Below, piece by piece: positions 22,935-33,817 of a stretch of DNA of 64,000 bases. How positions within the stretch are numbered: the first letter of the stretch is position 1; each line of letters opens with the position of its first letter. The DNA comes from Pseudomonas ekonensis. GTDB taxonomy: Bacteria > Pseudomonadota > Gammaproteobacteria > Pseudomonadales > Pseudomonadaceae. The notes beneath the pieces are model-generated. The model saw only the letters and a program-made list of their open reading frames with translations, was not told the origin of the DNA and made no database searches. Both the position numbers and the translations under genes were made by a program. The stretch is from contig NZ_JAHSTS010000002.1 of the NCBI RefSeq assembly GCF_019145435.1, positions 2,080,001 to 2,144,000 of the forward strand. Direction: 5' to 3'.

Positions 22935-23717
22935 TCAGCGAGAAGACTGCAGCATGGCCGGATCCGTCAGCGGCAGCAGCCAGCGCGGCTGCCCCGGCGG
23001 CGATCCGCCGCGCCGGGAACGGTCGACCACCCAGCCACGGGCCTCGATCTGCCTGCCTTCCAGCCGTTGCAGCGCCGCGCCGTCGAAACGCTCGAGCAGA
23101 TTGGGCGCAACGCGCAGTACAAGCGCGTCCTGCATTTCGATCAAGATTGCGCCCCGATTGCGCCGTACCGTGCTCACACGCCCGCGGACCACGGTAAAGC
23201 CCGAGCGGGCGATCTGCTCCGCTTTCAGTACAGGCGAGCGCTTCCACACGCCGCGGCCGGCCCGTCGCGCCTCGCGTTCGGCAGCCTGCTGACAGGCGAC
23301 AAAATCCACGTTCGGCGCCACCGCCACCTGAAACCCGAGGCCGTCAGCGAGCATTTGCGCTTCGAGATTGACGCCGCCGAGGCTGAAAACGTGCGCCAGC
23401 GTCCGGCCATAACGGTCCCTGGACTCCTTGCCGGGCAGCAGACCGACGCGCCCGCCGCTGTCGGCCACCAGCGACGCCAGGCGTTGGCGCGCCGCCACGG
23501 CGAACGGCTCGTCGCTGCGGCCCTGCTTGCCCAGCTCCGGCGTGTTGAGCCCGATCATCCGCACGCTGCGCCCGTCGCTCAGGCGCAGGGTGTCGCCGTC
23601 CACCACTCGCTGCACCGCGACATAGGCCAGCCCGCCGGGCGCCGGGCAGAACGCCTGGGCGTCCGGCAGCCAAATCGCGGACACAAAAAAGGCGCCCGCA
23701 AGGGACGCCTTTTTCAT
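22935..23717 (-). CDS. Secreted thermonuclease (SNase)-like protein
   Basis: A 260-residue protein with a signal peptide (KKASLAGAFFVSAIWLPDAQA, cleaved near residue 22), so probably periplasmic or secreted. Residues about 30-160 match the staphylococcal nuclease fold: VVDGDTLRLSDGRSVRMIGL, NTPELG, RDRYGRTLAHVF, and a final AEREARRAGRGVWKR. A second OB-like region follows. The start is unusual: codons 1-11 form the intrinsic terminator of the upstream rpmE, so expression from that transcript should be low. It has no obvious promoter of its own. Confidence 0.85.
   Translation of the reverse strand: MKKASLAGAFFVSAIWLPDAQAFCPAPGGLAYVAVQRVVDGDTLRLSDGRSVRMIGLNTPELGKQGRSDEPFAVAARQRLASLVADSGGRVGLLPGKESRDRYGRTLAHVFSLGGVNLEAQMLADGLGFQVAVAPNVDFVACQQAAEREARRAGRGVWKRSPVLKAEQIARSGFTVVRGRVSTVRRNRGAILIEMQDALVLRVAPNLLERFDGAALQRLEGRQIEARGWVVDRSRRGGSPPGQPRWLLPLTDPAMLQSSR
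23685..23714 (-). terminator. rpmE terminator embedded in the nuclease start
   Basis: On the minus strand AAAAAGGCGTCC (23714-23703) pairs with GGGCGCCTTTTTT (23697-23685) through one G-U pair, with a five-base loop and a terminal run of six Us. It lies 45 bp after the rpmE stop and begins immediately after the ATG of the nuclease gene. Confidence 0.88.
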
Positions 23718-23758
23718 CAGACCGGAAAAGCCTTGAAGGTTTTCCAGAATGAGCGGCC

Positions 23759-23977
23759 TTAGGCCTTTTTCGCGCCGAAAGCACCGAAACGGTCGGCGAA
23801 CTTCTGAACGCGACCACCGGTGTCCAGAGTCTTCTGCTTACCGGTGTAGAACGGGTGGCACTCGTTGCAAACGTCGATCGGCAGCGCTTTGCCGTGAGTC
23901 GAACGGGTGACGAACTTGTTACCGCAGCTGCAGGTAACATCGATTTCAACGTAGTTTGGATGAATATCGGCTTTCAT
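23759..23977 (-). CDS. rpmE: 50S ribosomal protein L31 (zinc-binding type)
   Basis: A 72-residue ribosomal protein. The four zinc-ligand cysteines of the C+ form are present (CSC near residues 16-18, CNEC near 37-40), followed by [20 protein letters not shown]. The ATG at 23975-23977 (MKADIHPNY) has GAGG upstream and gives the normal length; an open extension to 24031 is not used. A terminator follows 45 bp downstream. Confidence 0.98.
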   Translation of the reverse strand: MKADIHPNYVEIDVTCSCGNKFVTRSTHGKALPIDVCNECHPFYTGKQKTLDTGGRVQKFADRFGAFGAKKA

Positions 23978-24046
23978 GGTGCTTTCCTCAGCTAGCGTGC
24001 CGCCACCCAACACTATTGTTGAATACCGCACGGAATTAGGGCGCGG

Positions 24047-24074
24047 ATTCTACCAGACCTTGCCGATCACGCAA
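24047..24074 (-). promoter_or_regulatory. Sigma-70 promoter of rpmE
   Basis: Minus strand: -35 TTGCGT (24074-24069), 16 bp, -10 TAGAAT (24052-24047), about 70 nt before the rpmE ATG. Between promoter and gene is a short dyad CAACA/TGTTG (24008-24021) of unknown meaning. Confidence 0.5.
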
Positions 24075-24180
24075 GCTGTCCCTTGAACCGACCGTCTGCT
24101 AGGCTCCCGGCCCATAGGCGACGCCCCACAGGTCATGTGCGCGACCGCTCCTTCCATTAGTCTGCCGATCGAGACCCCGC

Positions 24181-26400
<2,220 letters not shown>

Positions 26401-26576
26401 CAGACGGATCGCCATCGCAGGCCGATCCGCTGCCGCAAGGAATGGCGGCGCAATTGTCACCGCACATCCACATCCTGCCTGCTAAGGTTGGCAAGCCCGT
26501 CTTCGCAACGGATAATGCCCAGTTTTTCCACCCGCGCACCGATGCGCCGCCGCGCCAGCGGTCGAAAGAGACGACC

Positions 26577-28313
26577 ATGAAAGACACCATTCGCCAGCTG
26601 ATCCAGCAAGCCCTCACCCAACTCGTCAACGAAGGTGTGTTGCCTGAAGGCCTGTCGCCGGCGATCCAGGTGGAAAACGCCCGCGACAAGACCCACGGCG
26701 ACTTCGCCAGCAACATCGCGATGATGCTGGCCAAGCCTGCGGGCATGAAGCCGCGCGACCTGGCGGAAAAACTCATCGCCGCCCTGCCGGCCGACGAGAA
26801 CGTCACCAAGGCCGAGATCGCCGGCCCCGGCTTCATCAACTTCTTCCAGAACACCCAGGCCCTGGCCAACCGCCTCGACGCCGCCCTGGCCGACGCCCGT
26901 GTGGGCGTGCACAAGGCCGGCCCCGCGCAGCGCACCGTGGTCGACCTGTCGGCGCCGAACCTGGCCAAGGAAATGCACGTCGGCCACCTGCGCTCGACCA
27001 TCATCGGCGACGGCGTGGCCCGCGTCCTCGAGTTCCTCGGCGACGAGGTGATCCGTCAGAACCACGTCGGCGACTGGGGCACCCAGTTCGGCATGCTGAT
27101 GGCCTACCTGCAGGAAAACCCGATCACCAGCGACGAGCTGTCGGACCTGGAGAACTTCTACCGCGCCGCCAAGCAGCGCTTCGACGAGTCCGCCGAGTTC
27201 GCCGACCGCGCCCGCGGCCTGGTGGTCAAGCTGCAGGCCGGCGACGCCGAGTGCCTGGCGCTGTGGACCCGGTTCAAGGACATCTCGCTGTCGCACTGCC
27301 AGAAGATCTACGAGCTGCTCAACGTCAAGCTGACCATGGCCGACGTGATGGGCGAGAGCGCCTACAACGACGACCTGATCAACGTGGTCAACGACCTCAA
27401 GGCCGCGGGCATGCTGGTCGAGAGCAACGGCGCCCAGTGCGTGTTCCTCGACGAGTTCAAGAACGCCGACGGCGACCCGCTGCCGGTGATCATCGTCAAG
27501 GCCGACGGCGGCTACCTGTACGCCACCACCGACCTGGCGGCCGTGCGCTACCGCAGCGGCAAGCTCAACGCCGACCGCGCGCTGTACTTCGTCGACCAGC
27601 GTCAGGCCCTGCACTTCCAGCAAGTGTTCGCCGTGGCGCGCAAGGCCGGTTTCGTGACCCATCCGATGGAGATGGAGCACATGGGCTTCGGCACCATGAA
27701 CGGCGCCGACGGCCGTCCGTTCAAGACCCGCGACGGCGGCACCGTGAAGCTGATCGATCTGCTGACCGAAGCCCGCGAGCGCGCCTACAGCCTGGTCAAG
27801 GAAAAGAACCCGACGCTGGCCGAGGACGAACTGCGCAACATCGCCCGGGTGGTGGGCATCGGCGCGGTGAAGTACGCCGACCTGTCCAAGCACCGCACCA
27901 GCGACTACAGCTTCAACTTCGACCTGATGCTCAACTTCGAAGGCAACACCGCGCCGTACCTGCTGTACGCCTACACCCGCGTGGCCGGCGTGTTCCGCAA
28001 GCTGGGCAAGGACTTCAGCGAAGTCGACGGCCGGATCGTCCTCGAGGCGGCGCACGAGCAGGAACTGGCGGCCAAGCTGGCGCAGTTCGGCGAAGTGCTG
28101 AACAACGTGGCCGAGAAAGGCACGCCGCACGTGCTGTGCACCTACCTGTACGACGTCGCCGGCCTGTTCTCCAGCTTCTACGAGAACTGCCCGATCCTCG
28201 CCGCCGACACCCCGGCGCAGATGCAGAGCCGCCTGCGCCTGGCCGCGCTGACCGGCCGTACCCTCAAGCAAGGCCTGGAGCTGCTGGGCCTGGAAACCCT
28301 GGAGCGCATGTAA
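26577..28313 (+). CDS. argS: Arginyl-tRNA synthetase
   Basis: A 578-residue class I aminoacyl-tRNA synthetase charging tRNA-Arg. The N-terminal Add1 domain (1-110) is followed by the catalytic core with the HIGH-type motif in [14 protein letters not shown]. The KMSKS position is degenerate, as usual for ArgS ([10 protein letters not shown] region). The C-terminal DALR anticodon domain follows, ending in [12 protein letters not shown]. The ATG at 26577 is the family start; an open frame continues upstream over the end of priA but does not encode this protein. The 176-bp spacer after priA holds no other gene. Confidence 0.98.
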   Translation: MKDTIRQLIQQALTQLVNEGVLPEGLSPAIQVENARDKTHGDFASNIAMMLAKPAGMKPRDLAEKLIAALPADENVTKAEIAGPGFINFFQNTQALANRLDAALADARVGVHKAGPAQRTVVDLSAPNLAKEMHVGHLRSTIIGDGVARVLEFLGDEVIRQNHVGDWGTQFGMLMAYLQENPITSDELSDLENFYRAAKQRFDESAEFADRARGLVVKLQAGDAECLALWTRFKDISLSHCQKIYELLNVKLTMADVMGESAYNDDLINVVNDLKAAGMLVESNGAQCVFLDEFKNADGDPLPVIIVKADGGYLYATTDLAAVRYRSGKLNADRALYFVDQRQALHFQQVFAVARKAGFVTHPMEMEHMGFGTMNGADGRPFKTRDGGTVKLIDLLTEARERAYSLVKEKNPTLAEDELRNIARVVGIGAVKYADLSKHRTSDYSFNFDLMLNFEGNTAPYLLYAYTRVAGVFRKLGKDFSEVDGRIVLEAAHEQELAAKLAQFGEVLNNVAEKGTPHVLCTYLYDVAGLFSSFYENCPILAADTPAQMQSRLRLAALTGRTLKQGLELLGLETLERM

Positions 28314-28314
28314 G

Positions 28315-29031
28315 TTGGCTGCCAAGAAAAAACCCGCCCCCAAACGCGGCGCCAGCCGCTACCAGGCCCCGGCCAAGCAACCGATTCCGGGCTGGCTGTG
28401 GATGGCCATCGGCCTGACGGTCGGTGCGTTCATCGTGTTCCTGATGAAACTGGAGCCGGGCAAGGGCAGCGACACGGTCAAGCGCGAGAAGGTCGAGCAG
28501 CAGCAACAGCAGAAAGCCACCAAGATCGCCGAGGCCAACAAGACCCCGCCGAGCCCGACGCAACCGGTGAAGCCGAAGTACGACTTCTACACCCTGCTGC
28601 CGGAATCGGAAGTGATCGTGCCGCCGGACGCCGTGCCGGAGAAGACCTTGCCGACGCCCCAGGTGCCGGCGATCCCGACCACCCCGGTGACCCCGGCGGA
28701 AGCGGCGAAGATCGACACCGCGCGGGCCCAGGCGGCGCTGGCCGGCATCACGCCGCCGCCGGCCCCGCCGGTGGCGAAGGCGGCGCCGGTGACCAGGTTC
28801 TTCCTCCAGGCCGGTTCGTTCCGCAAGGAAGCCGACGCCGACAAGGTGCGGGCGCAGATCATCCTGCTGGGCCAGGCGGTGTCGGTGGAGTCCGGCACGG
28901 TGAAGGACGAGACCTGGTACCGCGTGCTGGTCGGCCCGTTCAGCAACCGCGAACAGCTGACCACCGCACAGAAGCAACTGGCGGGCAGCGGCTTCAGCAA
29001 CTTGCTGTTACAACAACGTCAGAGCCGCTGA
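28315..29031 (+). CDS. SPOR-domain membrane protein, FtsN-like
   Basis: A 238-residue bitopic protein. It has a basic cytoplasmic N-terminus (AAKKKPAPKRGASR), a membrane helix near residues 25-42 (GWLWMAIGLTVGAFIVFL), a Gln/Pro-rich periplasmic linker, and a SPOR domain from about 158 (RFFLQAGSFRKEADADKVRA) that should bind glycan strands at division sites. The architecture and the position between argS and hslV fit FtsN-like proteins. The start is TTG at 28315, two bases after the argS stop, with GGAG inside argS, so translation is probably coupled. Confidence 0.85.
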   Translation: MAAKKKPAPKRGASRYQAPAKQPIPGWLWMAIGLTVGAFIVFLMKLEPGKGSDTVKREKVEQQQQQKATKIAEANKTPPSPTQPVKPKYDFYTLLPESEVIVPPDAVPEKTLPTPQVPAIPTTPVTPAEAAKIDTARAQAALAGITPPPAPPVAKAAPVTRFFLQAGSFRKEADADKVRAQIILLGQAVSVESGTVKDETWYRVLVGPFSNREQLTTAQKQLAGSGFSNLLLQQRQSR

Positions 29032-29041
29032 CCCGGCACCC

Positions 29042-29175
29042 CTGTGGCGAGGGCGCTTGCTCGCGCTGTGGCGCAAGGCGCCCCCAAAACCTGCGTATCC
29101 GTGGCTTCAAAGCCACGGGGCCGCAGGTTTTGCGACTGCTGCGCAGTCGAGCGGGCGCAAGCTCCCTCGCCACAG
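29042..29175. repeat. Inverted REP pair with nested inner palindrome
   Basis: The outer arms are CTGTGGCGAGGGCGCTTGCTC (from 29042) and CGCAAGCTCCCTCGCCACAG (ending 29175). Inside is a second inverted pair, AAAACCTGCG (29087-29096) with CGCAGGTTTT (29122-29131), around CGTGGCTTCAAAGCCACG. This is the CTGTGGCGAGGG class of Pseudomonas REP, different from the GTGGGAGCGGGC class found elsewhere here. Confidence 0.85.
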
Positions 29176-29225
29176 ATGATTGGCATCCCACCCCCGCACC
29201 GCTCGTCCGCTCACTGACCCCGCAG

Positions 29226-29252
29226 TTGAAATACCGACCTCCACCCCCATAT
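29226..29252 (+). promoter_or_regulatory. Sigma-32 (RpoH) type heat-shock promoter of hslVU
   Basis: TTGAAA (29226-29231), 13 bp, CCCCATAT (29245-29252), a near-perfect match to the heat-shock consensus CTTGAAA / CCCCATnT. It lies 46 bp before the hslV start. hslVU is a classical RpoH regulon member, so site and gene agree. Confidence 0.8.
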
Positions 29253-29298
29253 GGGTGTGCATAAGGCATTTTCGCCCCGCTGCGTGGAGACTCTTCCC

Positions 29299-29829
29299 TT
29301 GACCACCATCGTTTCAGTCCGCCGCCACGGCAAAGTCGTCATGGGCGGCGACGGCCAGGTTTCCCTCGGCAACACCGTAATGAAAGGCAACGCGAAGAAG
29401 GTTCGCCGCCTGTACCACGGCCAGGTCATCGCCGGTTTCGCCGGCGCCACCGCCGACGCCTTCACCCTGTTCGAACGCTTCGAAGGCCAGCTCGAGAAAC
29501 ATCAGGGCCACCTGATCCGCGCCGCCGTCGAGCTCGCCAAGGAGTGGCGCACCGACCGTTCCCTGAGCCGCCTCGAAGCGATGCTCGCGGTCGCCAACAA
29601 GGACGCCTCGCTGATCATCACCGGCAACGGCGACGTCGTTGAGCCCGAAGACGGCCTGATCGCCATGGGTTCCGGCGGTGCCTACGCCCAGGCCGCCGCC
29701 AGCGCCCTGCTGAAGAAAACCGACCTGTCGGCCCGCGAAATCGTCGAGACCGCCCTCGGCATCGCCGGCGACATCTGCGTCTTCACCAACCACACCCAGA
29801 CCATTGAGGAGCAGGATCTCGCTGAATGA
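29299..29829 (+). CDS. hslV: ATP-dependent protease peptidase subunit HslV
   Basis: A 176-residue proteasome-like threonine protease that forms a double hexamer capped by HslU. I chose the TTG at 29299: it yields [12 protein letters not shown], so removal of Met exposes the catalytic Thr1, and GGAGA lies 8 bases upstream. An in-frame ATG at 29251 would bury the nucleophile and overlaps the promoter. Further signatures are [26 protein letters not shown], and [14 protein letters not shown]. Confidence 0.96.
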   Translation: MTTIVSVRRHGKVVMGGDGQVSLGNTVMKGNAKKVRRLYHGQVIAGFAGATADAFTLFERFEGQLEKHQGHLIRAAVELAKEWRTDRSLSRLEAMLAVANKDASLIITGNGDVVEPEDGLIAMGSGGAYAQAAASALLKKTDLSAREIVETALGIAGDICVFTNHTQTIEEQDLAE

Positions 29830-29882
29830 GCCTGCCGCGCCTTGCGCCACGGCTTGTTTCTGCTTGAGGACCGTCAATCACC

Positions 29883-31220
29883 ATGTCCATGACTCCCCGC
29901 GAAATCGTCCACGAACTCAACCGCCACATCATCGGCCAGGACGATGCCAAACGCGCCGTCGCGATTGCCCTGCGCAACCGCTGGCGCCGCATGCAGCTGC
30001 CTGAAGAGCTGCGCGTTGAAGTGACCCCCAAGAACATCCTGATGATCGGCCCGACCGGCGTCGGCAAGACCGAGATCGCCCGTCGCCTGGCCAAGCTGGC
30101 CAACGCGCCGTTCATCAAGGTCGAAGCGACCAAGTTCACCGAGGTCGGCTATGTCGGCCGCGACGTCGAATCGATCATCCGTGACCTGGCCGACGCCGCG
30201 ATCAAGCTGCTGCGCGAGCAGGAGATGACCCGCGTGCGCCACCGCGCCGAAGACGCCGCCGAAGAGCGCATCCTCGACGCCCTGCTGCCGCCGGCGCGCA
30301 TGGGCTTCAGCAGCGACGACGCGCCGACCCCGGACTCCAACACCCGCCAGCTGTTCCGCAAGCGCCTGCGCGAAGGCCAGCTGGACGACAAGGAAATCGA
30401 GATCGAAGTGGCCGAAGCCATGGGCGTCGACATTTCCGCGCCGCCGGGCATGGAAGAGATGACCAACCAGCTGCAGAACCTGTTCGCCAACATGGGCAAG
30501 GGCAAGAAGAAGGCCCGCAAGCTCAAGGTCAAGGAAGCGCTGAAGCTGGTGCGCGACGAAGAGGCCGGGCGCCTGGTCAACGAAGAGGAACTCAAGGCCA
30601 AGGCCCTGGAGGCGGTCGAGCAGCACGGCATCGTGTTCATCGACGAGATCGACAAGGTGGCCAAGCGCGGCAACGTCGGCGGCGCCGACGTGTCCCGCGA
30701 AGGCGTGCAGCGCGACCTGCTGCCGCTGATCGAGGGCTGCACCGTCAACACCAAGCTGGGCATGGTCAAGACCGACCACATCCTGTTCATCGCTTCCGGC
30801 GCGTTCCATCTGAGCAAGCCGAGCGACCTGGTGCCGGAGCTGCAAGGCCGCCTGCCGATCCGCGTCGAGCTCAAGGCCCTGAGCCCGGAAGACTTCGAGC
30901 GCATCCTCAGCGAACCGCACGCCTCGCTCACCGAGCAATATTGCGCGCTGCTCAAGACCGAAGGCCTGAACATCCAGTTCCAGCCCGAAGGCATCAAGCG
31001 CCTGGCGGAGATCGCCTGGCAGGTCAACGAGAAGACCGAGAACATCGGTGCCCGTCGCCTGCACACGCTGCTTGAGCGCCTGCTGGAAGAAGTGTCGTTC
31101 AGCGCCGGCGACCTGGCCAGCGCCCATGACGAGAAGCCGATCCTGATCGACGCCGACTACGTCAACAGCCACCTGGGCGAATTGGCGCAGAACGAAGATC
31201 TGTCCCGGTATATTCTGTAA
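29883..31220 (+). CDS. hslU: HslU ATPase/unfoldase subunit
   Basis: A 445-residue AAA+ unfoldase partner of HslV. Walker [16 protein letters not shown] lies near residue 57, the pore loop GYVGRD near 90, the intermediate I domain about 110-240, and Walker [11 protein letters not shown] near 254. The C-terminal tail ends in LSRYIL, which docks into HslV. It lies 53 bp after hslV in the same heat-shock operon. Confidence 0.98.
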   Translation: MSMTPREIVHELNRHIIGQDDAKRAVAIALRNRWRRMQLPEELRVEVTPKNILMIGPTGVGKTEIARRLAKLANAPFIKVEATKFTEVGYVGRDVESIIRDLADAAIKLLREQEMTRVRHRAEDAAEERILDALLPPARMGFSSDDAPTPDSNTRQLFRKRLREGQLDDKEIEIEVAEAMGVDISAPPGMEEMTNQLQNLFANMGKGKKKARKLKVKEALKLVRDEEAGRLVNEEELKAKALEAVEQHGIVFIDEIDKVAKRGNVGGADVSREGVQRDLLPLIEGCTVNTKLGMVKTDHILFIASGAFHLSKPSDLVPELQGRLPIRVELKALSPEDFERILSEPHASLTEQYCALLKTEGLNIQFQPEGIKRLAEIAWQVNEKTENIGARRLHTLLERLLEEVSFSAGDLASAHDEKPILIDADYVNSHLGELAQNEDLSRYIL

Positions 31221-31226
31221 AGCGGC

Positions 31227-31389
31227 AAGCTGCGAGCGACAAGCTGAGTTAAGCTTGTCGCTCGCAGCTTCTAGCTTCTAGCTTCTAGCTTCTAGCTTCT
31301 AGCTTCTAGCTTCTAGCTTCTAGCTTCTAGCTTCTAGCTTCTAGCTTCTAGCTTGTAGCTTGTAGCTTGTAGCTTGTAGCTTGTAGCTT
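31227..31389. repeat. Perfect 19-bp hairpin plus 17 tandem heptads, locus 4
   Basis: Directly after hslU is an inverted repeat with perfect 19-bp arms (31227-31245 and 31252-31270, loop gagtta). Its right arm ends in AGCTT and runs straight into twelve exact CTAGCTT units (31271-31354) and five GTAGCTT units (31355-31389). The next gene starts 19 bp later. The hairpin lacks a U-run, so it is not a standard terminator; the array looks like slippage-amplified heptads growing from one hairpin arm. Confidence 0.93.
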
Positions 31390-31408
31390 GTAGTCAAAGG
31401 CTTTTTCC

Positions 31409-31780
31409 ATGCTCCCCACCGACATCAAACTGCACAAAGCCTCCAAGACCCTGACGCTCACCTACGCGTCCGGCGAATCGTTCACCCTGCCCGCAGAGTT
31501 CCTGCGCGTGCACTCCCCCTCCGCCGAGGTCCAGGGCCACGGCAAACCGATCCTGCAGTACGGCAAGCTCCACGTCGGCCTGACCAAGTTGGAACCGGCC
31601 GGTCAGTACGCACTGAAACTGACCTTCGACGACGGCCATGACAGCGGACTGTTCACCTGGGAATACCTGCTCGAACTGGGGCGACGTTATGACGCACTCT
31701 GGGCCGATTACCTGGACGAACTCAAAGCCGCCGGCAAATCCCGCGACCCGGACGAGTCCGTCGTCAAGCTGATGCTCTAG
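31409..31780 (+). CDS. DUF971 (GBBH-like N-terminal domain) protein
   Basis: A 123-residue protein that is almost entirely one DUF971 domain, the small beta-rich unit also found at the N-terminus of gamma-butyrobetaine hydroxylase. Typical elements are LTLTYASGESFTLPAEFLRV, the middle LTKLEPAGQYALKLTFDDG, and HDSGLFTWEYLLELG. The ATG at 31409 is preceded by purine-poor repeat DNA with only weak ribosome-site character. A stand-alone gene between hslU and the pha cluster is usual in Pseudomonas. The biochemical role is unknown, though related domains have been linked to iron-sulphur proteins. Confidence 0.88.
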   Translation: MLPTDIKLHKASKTLTLTYASGESFTLPAEFLRVHSPSAEVQGHGKPILQYGKLHVGLTKLEPAGQYALKLTFDDGHDSGLFTWEYLLELGRRYDALWADYLDELKAAGKSRDPDESVVKLML

Positions 31781-31897
31781 CCCGTGGCTCGGGCGGTTTA
31801 GAGGGCATTTTCTAAATTCATCTGTTTGAATGCTCCGCTTGTGCGGCCCAGGACTGGCCGCTTGCGAAAAAAACCAATCTCGGGTAACCAATGGAAC

Positions 31898-31913
31898 TGG
31901 CAGGTTCCCTGCA
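31898..31913 (+). promoter_or_regulatory. Sigma-54-like promoter upstream of phaC1
   Basis: TGGCAGGTTCCCTGCA has the invariant GG and GC dinucleotides ten bases apart and matches the -24/-12 consensus TGGCAC-N5-TTGCA at most positions. It is 126 bp before the phaC1 ATG. RpoN-type promoters have been proposed for phaC1 in other Pseudomonas. The site lies in a 258-bp spacer without other genes that also contains nested CTGCAG palindromes. Confidence 0.5.
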
Positions 31914-32038
31914 GTGTTCCACGCGCTGCAGAACTGCCCTGCAGAATCAACGGTCACCCGAGCGGCAGTACCTGGCACCGGCTGTGAGACTGCACAGCGA
32001 GGACCGGGTACTCGTCTCAGGACAATGGAGCGTCGTAG

Positions 32039-33718
32039 ATGAGTAACAAGAACAACGATGACCTGAAGTACCAAGCCTCGGAAAACACCTTGGGGCTCAA
32101 TCCCGTCGTCGGGCTGCGCGGAAAGGATCTGCTGGCCTCCGCCCGCATGGTGCTGACCCAGGCCATCCGGCAACCGATACACAGCGTCAAGCATGTCGCC
32201 CATTTCGGCCTTGAACTCAAGAACGTGCTGTTCGGCAAATCCGAACTGCAGCCTGCCGGCGACGACCGTCGCTTCGTCGATCCGGCCTGGAGCCAGAACC
32301 CGCTCTACCGACGTTATCTGCAAACCTACCTGGCGTGGCGCAAGGAGCTCCACGACTGGATCGACGACAGCAGCCTCTCGCCCAAGGACATCGCCCGCGG
32401 GCACTTCGTGATCAACCTGATGACCGAAGCCATGGCCCCGACCAACAGCGCGGCGAACCCGGCGGCGGTCAAGCGCTTCTTCGAGACCGGCGGCAAGAGC
32501 CTGCTCGACGGCCTCTCCCACCTGGCCAAGGACCTGGTGCACAACGGCGGCATGCCGAGCCAGGTCAACATGGGCGCGTTCGAGGTCGGCAAGACCCTGG
32601 GCGTGTCCGAAGGCGCGGTGGTGTTTCGCAACGACGTGCTGGAGCTGATCCAGTACAAGCCGATCACCGAGCAGGTGCACGAGCGCCCGCTGCTGGTGGT
32701 GCCGCCGCAGATCAACAAGTTCTACGTGTTCGACCTCAGCCCGGACAAGAGCCTGGCCAGGTTCTGCCTGCGCAGCAACGTGCAGACCTTCATCGTCAGC
32801 TGGCGCAACCCGACCAAGGAGCAGCGCGAGTGGGGCCTGTCGACCTACATCGAGGCCCTCAAGGAAGCGGTGGACGTGGTCACCGCGATCACCGGCAGCA
32901 AAGACGTGAACATGCTCGGCGCCTGCTCCGGCGGCATCACCTGCACCGCCCTGCTGGGCCACTACGCGGCCATCGGCGAGAACAAGGTCAACGCCCTGAC
33001 CCTGCTGGTCAGCGTGCTCGACACCACCCTGGACACCGACGTCGCCCTGTTCGTCGACGAACAGACGCTGGAGACCGCCAAGCGCCACTCGTACCAGGCC
33101 GGCGTACTGGAAGGCAAGGACATGGCCAAGGTCTTCGCCTGGATGCGCCCCAACGACCTGATCTGGAACTACTGGGTGAACAACTACCTGCTCGGCAACG
33201 AGCCGCCGGTGTTCGACATCCTGTTCTGGAACAACGACACCACACGGTTGCCGGCCGCCTTCCACGGCGACCTGATCGAAATGTTCAAAAACAACCCGCT
33301 GACCCGCCCCAACGCACTGGAAGTGTGCGGCACGCCGATCGACCTCAAGCAGGTCACCGCCGACATCTTTTCCCTGGCCGGCACCAACGACCACATCACC
33401 CCGTGGAAGTCCTGCTACAAGTCGGCTCAGCTGTTCGGCGGCAAGGTCGAGTTCGTGCTCTCGAGCAGCGGCCACATCCAGAGCATCCTGAACCCGCCGG
33501 GCAACCCGAAGGCGCGCTACATGACCAACAGCGAAATGGCCGCCGACGCCGATGACTGGCAAGAGAACTCGACCAAGCACACCGACTCCTGGTGGCTGCA
33601 CTGGCAGGCGTGGCAGGCCGAGCGTTCGGGCGAGCTGAAGAAGGCCCCGGCGAAGTTGGGCAACAAGGCGTACCCGGCGGGCGAAGCGTCGCCGGGCACT
33701 TACGTACATGAAAGGTAG
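32039..33718 (+). CDS. phaC1: Class II polyhydroxyalkanoate synthase 1
   Basis: A 559-residue granule-bound polymerase that joins 3-hydroxyacyl-CoA units (C6-C14) into medium-chain-length PHA. The alpha/beta-hydrolase core carries the lipase-like box GACSGG with the nucleophile cysteine near residue 296. The general-base region is AGTNDHITPW (Asp near 451), and the catalytic histidine is in SSSGHIQSILNPPGNP near 479. The ATG at 32039 has GGAG upstream, and the first codons contain an A-rich AAC-AAG-AAC-AAC stretch typical of Hfq/Crc targets. It heads the cluster phaC1-phaZ-phaC2-phaD. Confidence 0.98.
   Translation: MSNKNNDDLKYQASENTLGLNPVVGLRGKDLLASARMVLTQAIRQPIHSVKHVAHFGLELKNVLFGKSELQPAGDDRRFVDPAWSQNPLYRRYLQTYLAWRKELHDWIDDSSLSPKDIARGHFVINLMTEAMAPTNSAANPAAVKRFFETGGKSLLDGLSHLAKDLVHNGGMPSQVNMGAFEVGKTLGVSEGAVVFRNDVLELIQYKPITEQVHERPLLVVPPQINKFYVFDLSPDKSLARFCLRSNVQTFIVSWRNPTKEQREWGLSTYIEALKEAVDVVTAITGSKDVNMLGACSGGITCTALLGHYAAIGENKVNALTLLVSVLDTTLDTDVALFVDEQTLETAKRHSYQAGVLEGKDMAKVFAWMRPNDLIWNYWVNNYLLGNEPPVFDILFWNNDTTRLPAAFHGDLIEMFKNNPLTRPNALEVCGTPIDLKQVTADIFSLAGTNDHITPWKSCYKSAQLFGGKVEFVLSSSGHIQSILNPPGNPKARYMTNSEMAADADDWQENSTKHTDSWWLHWQAWQAERSGELKKAPAKLGNKAYPAGEASPGTYVHER
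32045..32056 (+). promoter_or_regulatory. A-rich motif (AAnAAnAAnAAn) at phaC1 start, candidate Hfq/Crc site
   Basis: AACAAGAACAAC begins four bases after the phaC1 ATG. It has the repeated AAN triplets bound by Hfq with Crc in Pseudomonas catabolite repression. Crc is reported to restrain phaC1 translation in P. putida, which fits. The codons encode Asn-Lys-Asn-Asn, so the pattern could also be chance. Confidence 0.5.
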
Positions 33719-33788
33719 CGGCAAGCCGTAAGCTGCAAGCTGCAAGCTGCAAGCCGGGCACGTTCTGCCTGAAGCTTGCAGCTTGTGA
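33718..33788. repeat. Heptad-type inverted repeat, locus 5
   Basis: After phaC1: imperfect AAGCCGT followed by three AAGCTGC-type heptads (about 33723-33751), then CCTGAAGCTTGCAGCTTGTG (33768-33787) as the inverted partner. It can form a stem between phaC1 and phaZ. Same family as loci 1-4 and 6. Confidence 0.8.
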
Positions 33789-33817
33789 CTGCTCCTTTCT
33801 GACCCGAAGGGTTTAAC

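Noticed and set aside
29251..29298. Extended N-terminus of HslV from an upstream ATG
   Set aside because: It would overlap the sigma-32 -10 element and hide the catalytic threonine.
31271..31389. Possible CRISPR-like array
   Set aside because: Units are 7 bp, contiguous and without spacers, so this is a simple tandem repeat; no cas gene is present in the window.
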